Shown piece by piece: positions 18,061 through 27,135 of a stretch of 64,000 bases of DNA. Within the stretch, counting starts at the first letter, position 1; each line of letters begins with the position of its first letter. The notes beneath the pieces were generated by a model that was given only the letters and a program-made list of their open reading frames with translations, ran no database searches and was not told where the DNA came from. Origin of the DNA: JABDEZ01 sp965276955 (lineage in GTDB: Bacteria > Bacteroidota > Bacteroidia > Chitinophagales > Chitinophagaceae); the NCBI GenBank assembly GCA_965276955.1, contig CBDIBP010000019.1, positions 1 to 64,000 on the forward strand, written 5' to 3'. The position numbers were made by a program, and so were the translations under genes.

Positions 18061-18582
18061 TTATTCCACCGTAAATGAAATAACATTAGATAAGCTGCCG
18101 TGAAAGCGGATCTGCATGGTGTATTTATCCTTAGGCAGCTGGTATTTTTTGCAAATGGTAGAGTCGAGCATCACCAGCTGTGCCACATTATATTCCTTCA
18201 TTATCCATTCGGTAGATCCTAATGTATAGTAGGTATCATCGTATCGGCGTTTTGTTTTGCTAAGCGAATCGAGGATGATACGGCTGGCGTACTTTACTAT
18301 AGACCTGTCTTTTGAATTGTAGATATTGCAGTAGGTGAACAAGGGTACCGATGTAGTTTCGTCTACGCGCTCAAATAGGAATTTCTCGTCTTTCTTACCC
18401 TTATTGGTCACTATCATTACCAGCTTTAGGTCGCGTAGTTTTTTTACCTTATCACTGGTGAGTCTTATCTTCACCGATATGGGGGTTTCTGTTACCTTTT
18501 CTTTCTTCTCTTTTTTTCTTTGTGCTGCAGATGGCAAAGCAATAAAAGCCAGTAAGCATAAATAGAGCAGCACTTTATTCAT
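18061..18582 (-). CDS. Exported protein of unknown function
   Basis: 173 residues with a signal peptide (MNKVLLYLCLLAFIALPSAA) and a very basic start to the mature chain (QRKKEKKEKVTE). The rest alternates strands and ends HGSLSNVISFTVE, like a single beta-sandwich domain in the periplasm. No family recognised. Its stop codon is directly adjacent to that of the radical SAM gene, so there is no room for an intergenic terminator. Confidence 0.78.
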   Translation of the reverse strand: MNKVLLYLCLLAFIALPSAAQRKKEKKEKVTETPISVKIRLTSDKVKKLRDLKLVMIVTNKGKKDEKFLFERVDETTSVPLFTYCNIYNSKDRSIVKYASRIILDSLSKTKRRYDDTYYTLGSTEWIMKEYNVAQLVMLDSTICKKYQLPKDKYTMQIRFHGSLSNVISFTVE

Positions 18583-18649
18583 AGAAAAAAGAATTAAGGT
18601 TAAAAATAATGAAAATGGTGATCTATGATCCTTTAAAAAACCAGCGATA

Positions 18650-19756
18650 TTAATGAATGTTGAGCGCTCCTGCTTTTAAATAGCCATCCCAATACCTGCT
18701 GTCTGAATACGGTACAGGGTGGCTTATAGAATAGTATTTTTTATACAGGTCCATTTTGCTTTTACTGGCAGGCATCTTGAATTTTGTGCTGTTCAGAGAT
18801 GTATGGTATGTGCTTTGAAAGTCGTATTCTATCTTCCAGTCCGCAGCTGGATCTTTGAAATAAGTGATGATATTCTTTACAGAATGTTCCCTGGTATCGT
18901 AGCAAAGTAGCTGGTAGCCTGGGTCATTGCCATTGCGGGTAGATAAGCCAGGAGCTATATGAATGTAAGAGACCAGTTTGCCATGTTTCTTAATGGTCCT
19001 GTAGTCATCCATATGTGTATGCCCGGCCAATTGAAATTTTATTTTTGCCTGGTACTTAGCAATAGTATCTAAAAAACGTTGCTGATATTGCTGGCTTCCC
19101 CACATATTGATAGCTGTATCGTACTTTATTTTATGATAAGCATCAATGCCTGGGGGGATATGATACATCAGCCATACATCATGGCTTTTTGCAAGCATAG
19201 CACCCATCCAGTTCAGTTCATCATCTGCAGCAGCATTGGGTGCATCAAACAGTATGGTATTCAAAGAGATGATGGTGAGCCCTGCAGCGTTCTTATATGA
19301 ATAGTATCCGCCAGCGAGGAATGAAGTTCTTATTGTTCCGTCCTTATCAAGTGGAGATAGTATGTTGTCGTAAAACAATTGGTAAGATAGGGTATCGGCC
19401 CTATTATGGGTTATGAAGTCGTTATTGCCCAGGGCCGGGACGATCTGTGCATTTGGGAATGTGGTCTTTAGCCTGGTAGTTATATAGCCCAGTATGCTTT
19501 GCATGTCCTGCGTGGTTTTGTCGATATTGCCACTGTGCCAAAAAATATCTCCGGGTATCAATACCATCTTTATGTTTTTGGGCACACTGTTCATAGCTGA
19601 GTTGAACAGGGCAGTGTCAGCATCCTGTGGCGCTGTACCGGTATTGGCAATTGCCAGTTTTTTAAGGTGGATATCTGATAATACAAGAATGGTATCTGTT
19701 GCAGAAAATGCAGTGTGACCAACGATCAGGAATAGAATTGCAAAAAAGGTCTTCAT
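18650..19756 (-). CDS. Exported calcineurin-like metallophosphoesterase
   Basis: 368 residues with a signal peptide ending near AFSA. All five metallophosphoesterase blocks can be seen: DIH (SDIHL), GDIFWH in the GDxxxxG position, GNND, MYHIPPG, and GHTHMDD. The arrangement with an IPPG block and a long C-terminal extension resembles the acid-sphingomyelinase-like phosphodiesterase group. It should act on phosphodiesters or phosphomonoesters in the periplasm; the substrate is unknown. It is 67 bp downstream of no shared promoter and appears monocistronic. Confidence 0.85.
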   Translation of the reverse strand: MKTFFAILFLIVGHTAFSATDTILVLSDIHLKKLAIANTGTAPQDADTALFNSAMNSVPKNIKMVLIPGDIFWHSGNIDKTTQDMQSILGYITTRLKTTFPNAQIVPALGNNDFITHNRADTLSYQLFYDNILSPLDKDGTIRTSFLAGGYYSYKNAAGLTIISLNTILFDAPNAAADDELNWMGAMLAKSHDVWLMYHIPPGIDAYHKIKYDTAINMWGSQQYQQRFLDTIAKYQAKIKFQLAGHTHMDDYRTIKKHGKLVSYIHIAPGLSTRNGNDPGYQLLCYDTREHSVKNIITYFKDPAADWKIEYDFQSTYHTSLNSTKFKMPASKSKMDLYKKYYSISHPVPYSDSRYWDGYLKAGALNIH

Positions 19757-19850
19757 ACGATCGAGTTTTGTCCTTCAAAATTATATTAAATATCCCCAAG
19801 ATCTTATCAAGCCAAGCTTGCCGATATTTATTTATAAGTGCTCTAAGCAA

Positions 19851-19887
19851 AAAAAGGTTCCGGGTATGGGTAGCCTGGAACCTTTTT
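19851..19887 (-). terminator. trxB terminator
   Basis: 14-bp stem AAAAAGGTTCCGGG / CCTGGAACCTTTTT (one G-U wobble) with a 9-nt loop, 20 bp past the trxB stop. A/T runs on both sides give a U-tract in either direction. Confidence 0.85.
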
Positions 19888-19906
19888 GTATATGCAAAAA
19901 TATAGT

Positions 19907-20851
19907 TTAAGCGTCTGCTTCCAGTGCGCTAAGGTACCGCTCAGCATCCAGTGCTGCCATGCAGCCGCTGCCAGATGCAGTTACCGCCTGGCGGTATATT
20001 TTGTCCTGCACATCGCCACAGGCAAACACACCGGGCACATTCATTTTAGAGGTTCCAGGCTCCGTCATCAGGTATCCACTTTCATCCATATCCAGTACAC
20101 CTTTGAACATGCTTGAGTTAGGCTCATGGCCTATAGCCACAAAAAATGCCTTCACTGGTATCACGCTTTCTTCTTGTGTCAGGTGGTTCTTTACTTTTAC
20201 GCTGTCTACCTTGTGCTCGCCCAGTATTTCCATGGTCTCTGTATTCCAGTGTACGGTAATGTTGCTGGTCTTCAGCACACGGTCCTGCATTATCTTGCTG
20301 GCACGCATTTCTCCGCGGCGTATCAGCATATGCACATGGCTGCACAGTTTAGATAAGTACAGCGCCTCTTCGCAAGCAGTATCACCGGCACCTACAATGG
20401 CCACATCTGTTCCTTTAAAGAAAAAGCCATCGCAAACCGCACAGGCCGATACTCCATGCCCGTTCAGGCGTTGCTCAGATTCAAGCCCCAGCCACTTAGC
20501 CGATGCACCTGTAGCAATGATCACCGCTTCTGCCTCTATCCATTTTTCGTCATCTATGAGCACTTTATGCACAGGGCCTGTAAAGTCTACCTGCGTAGCC
20601 AGTCCCCAGCGTATATCGGCCCCCATGCGCTGTGCCTGCTGTTCAAAATCGATCATCATCTGCGGGCCCTGAATACCATTAGGGTAGCCGGGATAATTTT
20701 CCACATCGGTAGTAATGGTGAGCTGGCCACCGGGTTGCAACCCCTGGTAAAGAACAGGTTTTAGCCCGGCGCGCGATGCGTAAATAGCGGCTGTATACCC
20801 GGCGGGTCCTGAGCCTATAATTAAACAATGTACTTTTTCAACTTCTGACAT
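19907..20851 (-). CDS. trxB: Thioredoxin-disulfide reductase
   Basis: FAD/NADPH enzyme of 314 residues that keeps thioredoxin reduced in the cytoplasm. FAD-binding GSGPAGYTAAIYASRAG is at 13-29, the redox-active C-x-x-C is Cys137-Cys140 (ACAVCDG), the NADPH-binding GAGDTACEEA follows, and the C-terminal GVFACGDV block precedes the last helix. Length and order are those of the low-molecular-weight bacterial enzyme. It appears monocistronic with its own terminator. Confidence 0.97.
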   Translation of the reverse strand: MSEVEKVHCLIIGSGPAGYTAAIYASRAGLKPVLYQGLQPGGQLTITTDVENYPGYPNGIQGPQMMIDFEQQAQRMGADIRWGLATQVDFTGPVHKVLIDDEKWIEAEAVIIATGASAKWLGLESEQRLNGHGVSACAVCDGFFFKGTDVAIVGAGDTACEEALYLSKLCSHVHMLIRRGEMRASKIMQDRVLKTSNITVHWNTETMEILGEHKVDSVKVKNHLTQEESVIPVKAFFVAIGHEPNSSMFKGVLDMDESGYLMTEPGTSKMNVPGVFACGDVQDKIYRQAVTASGSGCMAALDAERYLSALEADA

Positions 20852-20957
20852 AAAATATTAGCGTAACTTTTTTTGGTATGGTAAAATTGCAAAACAATTA
20901 GCTATGCAGCAAACTATTGGCACAAGAAAGTAAAGATACCTTTATCTATAAAGAGTA

Positions 20958-21875
20958 TCACTTAATGGTAAGCGTTTTAAAATAGGTGCCATAGCCTGCC
21001 CACACACCCAATGCTCCATTACTTATATTGCTGGTAATGTTAATGGGTGTGGCAAATGGGTTGCCTACGGAGTTCTGTGCGAACTGGTATGTATTCCAGA
21101 AGGTATACACTCCCTTATCTATACTACACCACTTTATAGTTATCTTATCTCCTGAATATAGATACCTGAGCGAGTCAGCATTAGCATTAGCAGAATCGTT
21201 AAAGCCAATTTCAAATTGTATCTTTTTTACGAACGTACCATTGATGATCTCGTCATTATAAACACCATTGGCAGGGTAGTAAGGGCCATTGTTACGAGAT
21301 GTAAAATACTTTACACTATTACCTATAGTATCCGGATCTTTATAATCTCCATAAAGCTGCAAGGCGTGAGGAGGCGTTTTGCTATTGGTGAACAGGGGCG
21401 AATCTACGTAAATAGAATCGATAGGCGCAGGGTTAGGTATCTTTGTGACAGATGTATACGTTTTGCCATTATAAACAATGGTAAGGGTATAGGAGTGCTC
21501 TACCTGTCCTACCATTAGGTTGGCTAAATTGGCAGTATCTAATGTATATAGATACACCTTACCGTTCCCGCTTGTATCAATGGAATATTCGCGCAGCTTA
21601 GTTGTAGTAGTGCCATCACTCACAGTTACGGTAGCGCCATGTACGAAAGTGTTTTGTAATGTGGCAAGATCTATGGTAGAGAAAAAACTTATGGTCGTAG
21701 ATAAGACCACAATAGGCGGTTGTCCTGTCTCTATCTGGCCCTGCACTACCAATGATGGCGGCGATGAGTCCAGCTTTATATTTACCGGTCGTTCGCAGGA
21801 GGTCAGGCAAATAATGATAGCAAAAACCACGGCAATAGGTATAGATAGAATTTTGCCGCTAATGGTCTTTTGCAT
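20958..21875 (-). CDS. DUF4249 family lipoprotein
   Basis: 305 residues with a lipoprotein signal (lipobox LTSC, Cys29), so it is anchored in a membrane facing the periplasm or surface. The start of the mature chain (VVQGQIETGQPPIVVLSTT) and GATVTVSDG match the DUF4249 pattern of Bacteroidota, a beta-sandwich family usually encoded beside a TonB-dependent receptor. No receptor gene lies next to this copy, which is unusual. Function unknown. Confidence 0.82.
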   Translation of the reverse strand: MQKTISGKILSIPIAVVFAIIICLTSCERPVNIKLDSSPPSLVVQGQIETGQPPIVVLSTTISFFSTIDLATLQNTFVHGATVTVSDGTTTTKLREYSIDTSGNGKVYLYTLDTANLANLMVGQVEHSYTLTIVYNGKTYTSVTKIPNPAPIDSIYVDSPLFTNSKTPPHALQLYGDYKDPDTIGNSVKYFTSRNNGPYYPANGVYNDEIINGTFVKKIQFEIGFNDSANANADSLRYLYSGDKITIKWCSIDKGVYTFWNTYQFAQNSVGNPFATPINITSNISNGALGVWAGYGTYFKTLTIK

Positions 21876-21932
21876 AGACTATGGTTTGATCTTAAAACGC
21901 AAAAATAGTTAAAGTGTTGCCTTGCCTCCAAA

Positions 21933-22706
21933 TTAGTTCGCATACACCCCATCGGCAGTGTACATAACGGGCAGCAGGCGGTGATACCTTTCAAAGTAGT
22001 CATAATTCTCCTTCAGGTTCACCCAGAATTTTTGTTTGTCATTATCTGTTGGGTAGGCTTTACCCAAAAAGTTCAGCCCATTTTTAGTAAAGCGTACCGG
22101 GTATATCTGCACAGGTATGTATGCTTCACCATTCAGCTTGGCATTCATGCAGGCTACATATATTTCCTGTATCACATCGTCTGTCATAGGCATGCAGCCT
22201 ACGGTAACGCAACCACCGTGTATATATATATCACCACCTGGCTTTTGGTTGTTGCTCACCTTAAGGTCAGAATAATTAGGATAGTTAAGTAATAGGGACA
22301 AATAGTAATCGCTCTTGGGGTTAAAATCCTCTATAAAATAAAAACCTTCAGGCACCTGCCGGTCGCCCTCGTAGCGCTTAGGTCCAAGAATACCAGAGAG
22401 GGCGCAGATATGATACAGTTTTATCAGTTTATAATCACTGTTCTCATCATTACGGGCCCAAAGCTCCATTTCGTTCTGCGATTTAAATACGCGAAGAAAA
22501 ATATCTTTTGCAGGGTAAGCAATGCCTTGCCTCTTGAACTCTTTGTACAAACTGTCGTTGAATCTGGTATAGGCATCAGATACACGGGTGAACGATAGCT
22601 GAAAATTGCGAAAGGTCTCAATATCCTCATCCTGGGCATAACTGGAAAAGGACAATAAACACACAGCAAAACAAACAATTATACTCCTCAGGAAAGTATT
22701 ACTCAT
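21933..22706 (-). CDS. YafK/LdtF-like L,D-transpeptidase-fold protein
   Basis: 257 residues with a signal peptide ending near SYAQ. The catalytic block is IYIHGGCVTVGCMPMTDD, His163 and Cys171, which matches the HGxCxSxGCxAMTD form of the YafK branch rather than classical Ykud enzymes. E. coli YafK (LdtF/DpaA) acts on the link between Braun lipoprotein and peptidoglycan. Bacteroidota lack that lipoprotein in the classical form, so the substrate here is more likely another peptidoglycan bond or attached protein (inference). Confidence 0.85.
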   Translation of the reverse strand: MSNTFLRSIIVCFAVCLLSFSSYAQDEDIETFRNFQLSFTRVSDAYTRFNDSLYKEFKRQGIAYPAKDIFLRVFKSQNEMELWARNDENSDYKLIKLYHICALSGILGPKRYEGDRQVPEGFYFIEDFNPKSDYYLSLLLNYPNYSDLKVSNNQKPGGDIYIHGGCVTVGCMPMTDDVIQEIYVACMNAKLNGEAYIPVQIYPVRFTKNGLNFLGKAYPTDNDKQKFWVNLKENYDYFERYHRLLPVMYTADGVYAN

Positions 22707-22783
22707 AAACCGGGAAAAATTACTTTGACGTATATATACAAAGATATAAGAAAGAATATTAAAGCTATCTTAAAGTAAACAAA

Positions 22784-22808
22784 AATGGAGCCCATAAGGA
22801 GCTCCATT
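22784..22808 (-). terminator. Terminator of the PKD-repeat gene
   Basis: Reading the minus strand, AATGGAGC, a 9-nt loop, GCTCCATT then TTTGTTT: 8-bp stem with a U-tract, 23 bp after the stop codon. Confidence 0.8.
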
Positions 22809-22830
22809 CTGAAATTGATCATAGGGTTAA

Positions 22831-25197
22831 TTAATGTTGTAGAACAACTTTTGCAGTATAGCTGATACCATCAGCTTTAATGTTGATGAAGTAGATACCC
22901 GACCTCATCTCTGACATGTTCAATTGTGTACGGCCAGCAGCAGTATTCATGTTCAGGTCTGTGCTTATTACTTCACGGCCTACTACATCTGTAACAACAG
23001 CATGTGCATTTTGTAACGCTGTTTTTGAAGACCATGAGATATTGAATACACCTGTACCTGGGTTAGGAAACACATTGAGGTCAGCATTGTTAGCAGTTAC
23101 ATTTACAACACCCGATGTGTTAGGACTGATAAGTTTACTGATAGTGTGCTCTGTGAAGTTGGTATTATTTACCTGTGTGCTGCCTGCAGTTACCATTGCT
23201 GGTATAGTTGCATAGTTAAGACCTTCTGGGTATACCATGTAGTTGCCTGCAGGGAAGTTAGCGAACTGGTAGTTACCGTTAGCATCAGTCGTGGTAAATG
23301 CAATTGGTGTGCCCGCTGCAGTTTCAAGGAACATAGTAAGCCCTGCAACTGGTATGCCGGTAGTTTGTGTACCCTTGTTGGCACCAGAGGTAACGTTACC
23401 GGAAACAAAACCAGGACCGCTGGTCACTGTACCATTGCGCATGTATATATCATTACCGCCGCTGACACCAGTGCCGCTGTAGTTGATGACATGAGCACCA
23501 TGCCAGTACAGGCTATCGAAACCATAAGTAGGCACAGCTGCAGTACCGGATGTTGGGCCATTGGTCAAAGCAGCCTTTACGCGGTAAGAACCGGCGGGCT
23601 CATTATTGAATGTATAGTTGCCAACATAGTATGCGCCGAGCACAGTTTGAGAGTCAACAGCAGATAAGCTGGTAGTAGCAGAATCGTACTTGATAAGCCA
23701 CACTTTAAATATTGGGTTCAATGGGTTGCCACCGGGGCTGGTATCTGTAGTGATATTACCCTGTATCTTATTTACAGGAGTACCACCTGGTATGGTCACC
23801 GTATGCACAGCGCTATCGGTGCATGAGTTGTGGCTAAGAGAATCGTACCATGTCATTGATAGCAGAACAAAGTAGGTGGTTGATGTAGCATATATGTGTG
23901 AAGGTGAATAGCTGCTGCTGGTGACACCATCGCCAAAACTCCAAGCTGAACTGGATACAGAAGTGCCCATTGATACTATTGAAGAGGTATTGGTAAAGCT
24001 GGCTGTTGAACCGCTGACAGATGATGTGAAAGCCGCATGGCCCAGGCAGGGACTTGACGGTGAGATGTTTACCATCTGTACAGCGCTATCGGTGCATGAG
24101 CTATGGCTAAGAGAATCGTACCATGTCATTGATAGCAGAACAAGGTAGGTGGTTGATGTAGCATATGTGTGTGAAGGTGAATAGCTGCTGCTGGTGGCAC
24201 CATCGCCAAAACTCCAAGCTGAACTGGATACTGAAGTACCCATTGATACTATTGAAGAGGTATTGGTAAAGCTGGCTGTTGAACCGCTAACAGATGAGGT
24301 AAAAGCCGCATGGCCCATGCAGGGGCTTGACGGTGAGATGTTTACTACCTGTACAGCGCTATCGGTGCATGAGCTATGGATAAGAGAGTCGTACCATGTC
24401 ATCGATAATAGAGCATAATAGGTGCCTGCTGCAGCGTATGGATGAGAAGGCGAATAGATACCGCTGGTAACGCCATCGCCAAAGCTCCATATTGAGCTGT
24501 ACATTCTAGTACCAGCTGATACTATTGTTGAGGTATTGGTGAAGCTGGCTGTAGAACCGCTAACAGATGATGTGAATGATGCATGGCCCAGGCAGGGACC
24601 TGATCCGGCATTGGTGATAGTGACACTACCTATATTAACGTAACCACAACCAGATGCAGAATCATACACAGAAACTGTATAAGTTCCGTTAGAGGCGTAT
24701 GTATGTGTTACCGGGCTGCCATGGCCAACGGCTGATCCATCACCAAAGTTCCAAGTATAAAGAATGCCGGTTGTACCAGCTGGGCAAGTAGCAGTATAGG
24801 TAACGCTACCACCTGTGCCTATTGTTGATGTCCATGAAAAATCACATGGCTGGTAGCTAACAGTAACAACATGGATGGCCGTATCAGAACATACAAGACT
24901 GAAGGTGGAAGAGTCTATAACAGTGGTTATTAGCTTTACCGTGTATGTGCCGGCGGCAGCATAGTTATGCGATACGCTCCCTGTTAAAGAAGTGTTTTGG
25001 CTGGTGCCATCACCAAAAATGAATGTGTTGTAAACAAGCGGGTGGGCCGGCAGCGTACCAGCTGTGGAGGTAGCAGTGCAACTAAGCTGCAACAAATTAT
25101 TGTTGGATGCCCCGGTGGTATACGTGAACCCCGCCGAGCAGGCGAATGTGACCTGGGCCACCACAAGGGCAATGAGTGTAAAAATGAGGCTTTTCAT
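22831..25197 (-). CDS. T9SS-sorted surface protein with PKD-type repeats
   Basis: 788 residues with a Sec signal (ALVVAQVTFACSAG region). Five PKD-type beta-sandwich units follow, each with the WSFGDG or WNFGDG core and a TYTVxL strand; the last three are 91-residue tandem copies. A SpaA/carboxypeptidase-regulatory-like domain (GIPVAGLTMFLETAAGTP, TTDANGNYQFANFPAGNYMV) comes next, then a type A T9SS sorting domain (NADLNVFPNPGTGVFNISW). It should be displayed on or shed from the cell surface; PKD repeats usually mediate protein or glycan contact. No enzyme domain is present. Confidence 0.9.
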   Translation of the reverse strand: MKSLIFTLIALVVAQVTFACSAGFTYTTGASNNNLLQLSCTATSTAGTLPAHPLVYNTFIFGDGTSQNTSLTGSVSHNYAAAGTYTVKLITTVIDSSTFSLVCSDTAIHVVTVSYQPCDFSWTSTIGTGGSVTYTATCPAGTTGILYTWNFGDGSAVGHGSPVTHTYASNGTYTVSVYDSASGCGYVNIGSVTITNAGSGPCLGHASFTSSVSGSTASFTNTSTIVSAGTRMYSSIWSFGDGVTSGIYSPSHPYAAAGTYYALLSMTWYDSLIHSSCTDSAVQVVNISPSSPCMGHAAFTSSVSGSTASFTNTSSIVSMGTSVSSSAWSFGDGATSSSYSPSHTYATSTTYLVLLSMTWYDSLSHSSCTDSAVQMVNISPSSPCLGHAAFTSSVSGSTASFTNTSSIVSMGTSVSSSAWSFGDGVTSSSYSPSHIYATSTTYFVLLSMTWYDSLSHNSCTDSAVHTVTIPGGTPVNKIQGNITTDTSPGGNPLNPIFKVWLIKYDSATTSLSAVDSQTVLGAYYVGNYTFNNEPAGSYRVKAALTNGPTSGTAAVPTYGFDSLYWHGAHVINYSGTGVSGGNDIYMRNGTVTSGPGFVSGNVTSGANKGTQTTGIPVAGLTMFLETAAGTPIAFTTTDANGNYQFANFPAGNYMVYPEGLNYATIPAMVTAGSTQVNNTNFTEHTISKLISPNTSGVVNVTANNADLNVFPNPGTGVFNISWSSKTALQNAHAVVTDVVGREVISTDLNMNTAAGRTQLNMSEMRSGIYFINIKADGISYTAKVVLQH
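23779..24597 (-). repeat. Three tandem 273-bp PKD-encoding repeats
   Basis: Units of exactly 273 bp (91 codons) begin at 24597, 24324 and 24051, reading down the minus strand. Each starts PC[LM]GHA[SA]FTSS and ends with SSCTDSAVQ or a variant. The second and third units are nearly identical at DNA level, so the duplication is recent or kept uniform by recombination. Confidence 0.95.
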
Positions 25198-25315
25198 GAC
25201 GTTTTTGTTTTTGTTTGAGATAAAGGTTTAGTGAAATGATGATCAATAATTTCAATTCAAATGTACACACGTGCCGGATATCTATTATAGGTACTAATAC
25301 CCATTTTTAATTCGC

Positions 25316-25348
25316 AAAAAAAAATTCCCGATTCAATAGGAACGGGAA
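25316..25348 (-). terminator. Terminator of the SDR gene
   Basis: On the minus strand TTCCCG pairs with CGGGAA, and an inner TTC/GAA adds to the stem; nine T residues follow directly. It lies 33 bp after the SDR stop. Confidence 0.85.
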
Positions 25349-25380
25349 GGCAGGGTATAAATGATATAAAATGAGGTGCA

Positions 25381-26193
25381 TTACTTCATCAGTCGCAGCA
25401 TCAGGCTGTCAAAGATACGGTCGGGCAGCAGGCGTTTTATGAACAGCAAGGGGCGGGCGCCACCACCTGTAGCATAGCGTATTCTGGGTCTGCTGGCCTC
25501 TGCTGCTTTTACTATGGTCTGTGCTACTACCAGGGGTAATGATCCGTGCTTATCTGCGGTCTCGAACATCTTTACATGCTTATTCACAAGATCGCTATAT
25601 GCCGTATTCCCCGATACTTTCATCATATTATCCCGTGCTATACCATTCCATTCGGTAAGTATGGCTCCGGGCTCTATTATCACCACATCTATCCCAAACT
25701 GTTTTAGTTCCATACGCAGGCTATCGCTTAGCCCTTCTACAGCATATTTTGTAGCGTGGTACCAGGTGCCATGTGGTTCTCCAAATTTGCCTCCTACAGA
25801 CGATATGTTTATAATCTTGCCACTCCTTTGCTGCCGCATTTGTGGCAATACCAGCTGTATAAGCCTCGCCATGCCGAATATATTCACTTCAAACTGGTAC
25901 CTGGCCTCACAGATGGGTACATCCTCAAGTGCGCCATAGGAGCCATAGCCAGCGTTGTTCACTAATACATCTATTCTTTTTTCTTGCGTCAGAATTTCCT
26001 GTATGCCCCTAACCATCTCCGCATCATTGGTCACATCCATTGCCAGCAGCTTTACGCCAGCCTCTTTCAAATCTTGCATTTTTTCCATCCGGCGGGCTGC
26101 GCCATAAACAATATATCCCTTTTGCAAAAGCAACTTCGCGGTTTCTTTCCCTATACCAGACGACGCGCCGGTGACCAATGCTACTTTGTTCAT
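25381..26193 (-). CDS. Short-chain dehydrogenase/reductase
   Basis: 270-residue Rossmann-fold NAD(P)H oxidoreductase. The cofactor loop TGASSGIG is at residues 8-15, NNAG at 79-82, the catalytic Ser in INISSVGG, and Tyr145/Lys149 in YHATK. The Arg pair AARR after the second strand hints at NADPH preference. The C-terminal 40 residues resemble the classical SDRs that act on sterol-like or retinol-like substrates, but the real substrate is unknown. Transcribed alone. Confidence 0.9.
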   Translation of the reverse strand: MNKVALVTGASSGIGKETAKLLLQKGYIVYGAARRMEKMQDLKEAGVKLLAMDVTNDAEMVRGIQEILTQEKRIDVLVNNAGYGSYGALEDVPICEARYQFEVNIFGMARLIQLVLPQMRQQRSGKIINISSVGGKFGEPHGTWYHATKYAVEGLSDSLRMELKQFGIDVVIIEPGAILTEWNGIARDNMMKVSGNTAYSDLVNKHVKMFETADKHGSLPLVVAQTIVKAAEASRPRIRYATGGGARPLLFIKRLLPDRIFDSLMLRLMK

Positions 26194-26304
26194 GTCTTAT
26201 TGTTTTGACTCAAAAACTTTTATTATCAAAGGTCGATACTATTAGTAAGCTATGCATTATATTGGAATATTTGATGGAACATTACAGGTCAATATCTTTA
26301 CAAA

Positions 26305-27135
26305 ATGAACCCATTTAAAAAGTATTACGTAATTGTAAGTTTCCTGCTCTTATCCGCCCCTGTCCTGTATGGACAAAACCCAGCAACCAGGCCGTTCGTA
26401 CTGGGCGAAACGTGTGTAATAAGGTCTGAGATATTATCGGAGAACAGAACCCTGAACATTTATTTACCTGACGGGTACGCAGCAGACACTGCAAAGCACT
26501 ATCCTGTCATCTATCTTTTAGATGGCTCTGCAGACGAGGACTTTGTTCACGTAACAGGCATTGTTCAGTTCCTGACCATGATAGGGGCGATGCCCAATAC
26601 TATAATAGTAGGCATAGGCAACGTAGACAGGAGACGAGACCTTACCTTTCCCACGACCATTGATAGTGATAAAAAAGCATATCCTACAACAGGTGGTTCC
26701 GCACATTTCATATCCTTTATTGGGCAGGAATTACAACCCTATATACGATCGCATTATCGCGTGAGCGACTCAAGAACTATAATTGGTCAGTCGTTAGGTG
26801 GTTTGCTGGCAACCGAGATACTGCTGGAGCGGCCTGCACTTTTTAATAACTATATAATTGTAAGCCCAAGCCTGTGGTGGGATGCGGAGTCGCTGTTGAA
26901 AAAAGCGCCTGGTATGATGCAGCATTTGCCGGCCGATAGTTTGCATGTATACATAACCGTGGGTGCGGAAGGCAAACAAATGGAAACGGATGCTGCCATA
27001 CTTGCAGATATATTGAAACATACGCAAAAAAAGAACCTGCAAGTATACTGTGTGCCATTGCCCAAGGAGAACCACCTTACCATATTGCACCACGCTGTTT
27101 ATAATGCGCTGGAAACATTGAACGGCAAGCCATGA
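26305..27135 (+). CDS. Exported esterase (Esterase D/IroE-like alpha/beta hydrolase)
   Basis: 276 residues with a signal peptide ending near VLYGQ. The nucleophile elbow GQSLGG puts Ser163 as nucleophile, and KENHLTILHHAVY near the C-terminus provides the His. YPVIYLLDGSADEDF is the usual N-terminal block of the putative-esterase family that includes siderophore esterases IroE and Fes. The stop overlaps the start of the Crp-type regulator by ATGA, so the two are translationally coupled. Confidence 0.88.
   Translation: MNPFKKYYVIVSFLLLSAPVLYGQNPATRPFVLGETCVIRSEILSENRTLNIYLPDGYAADTAKHYPVIYLLDGSADEDFVHVTGIVQFLTMIGAMPNTIIVGIGNVDRRRDLTFPTTIDSDKKAYPTTGGSAHFISFIGQELQPYIRSHYRVSDSRTIIGQSLGGLLATEILLERPALFNNYIIVSPSLWWDAESLLKKAPGMMQHLPADSLHVYITVGAEGKQMETDAAILADILKHTQKKNLQVYCVPLPKENHLTILHHAVYNALETLNGKP

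Noticed and set aside
19959..20672. 237-codon plus-strand frame opposite trxB
   Set aside because: Antisense shadow; Ser/Thr/Pro-rich with no recognisable fold.
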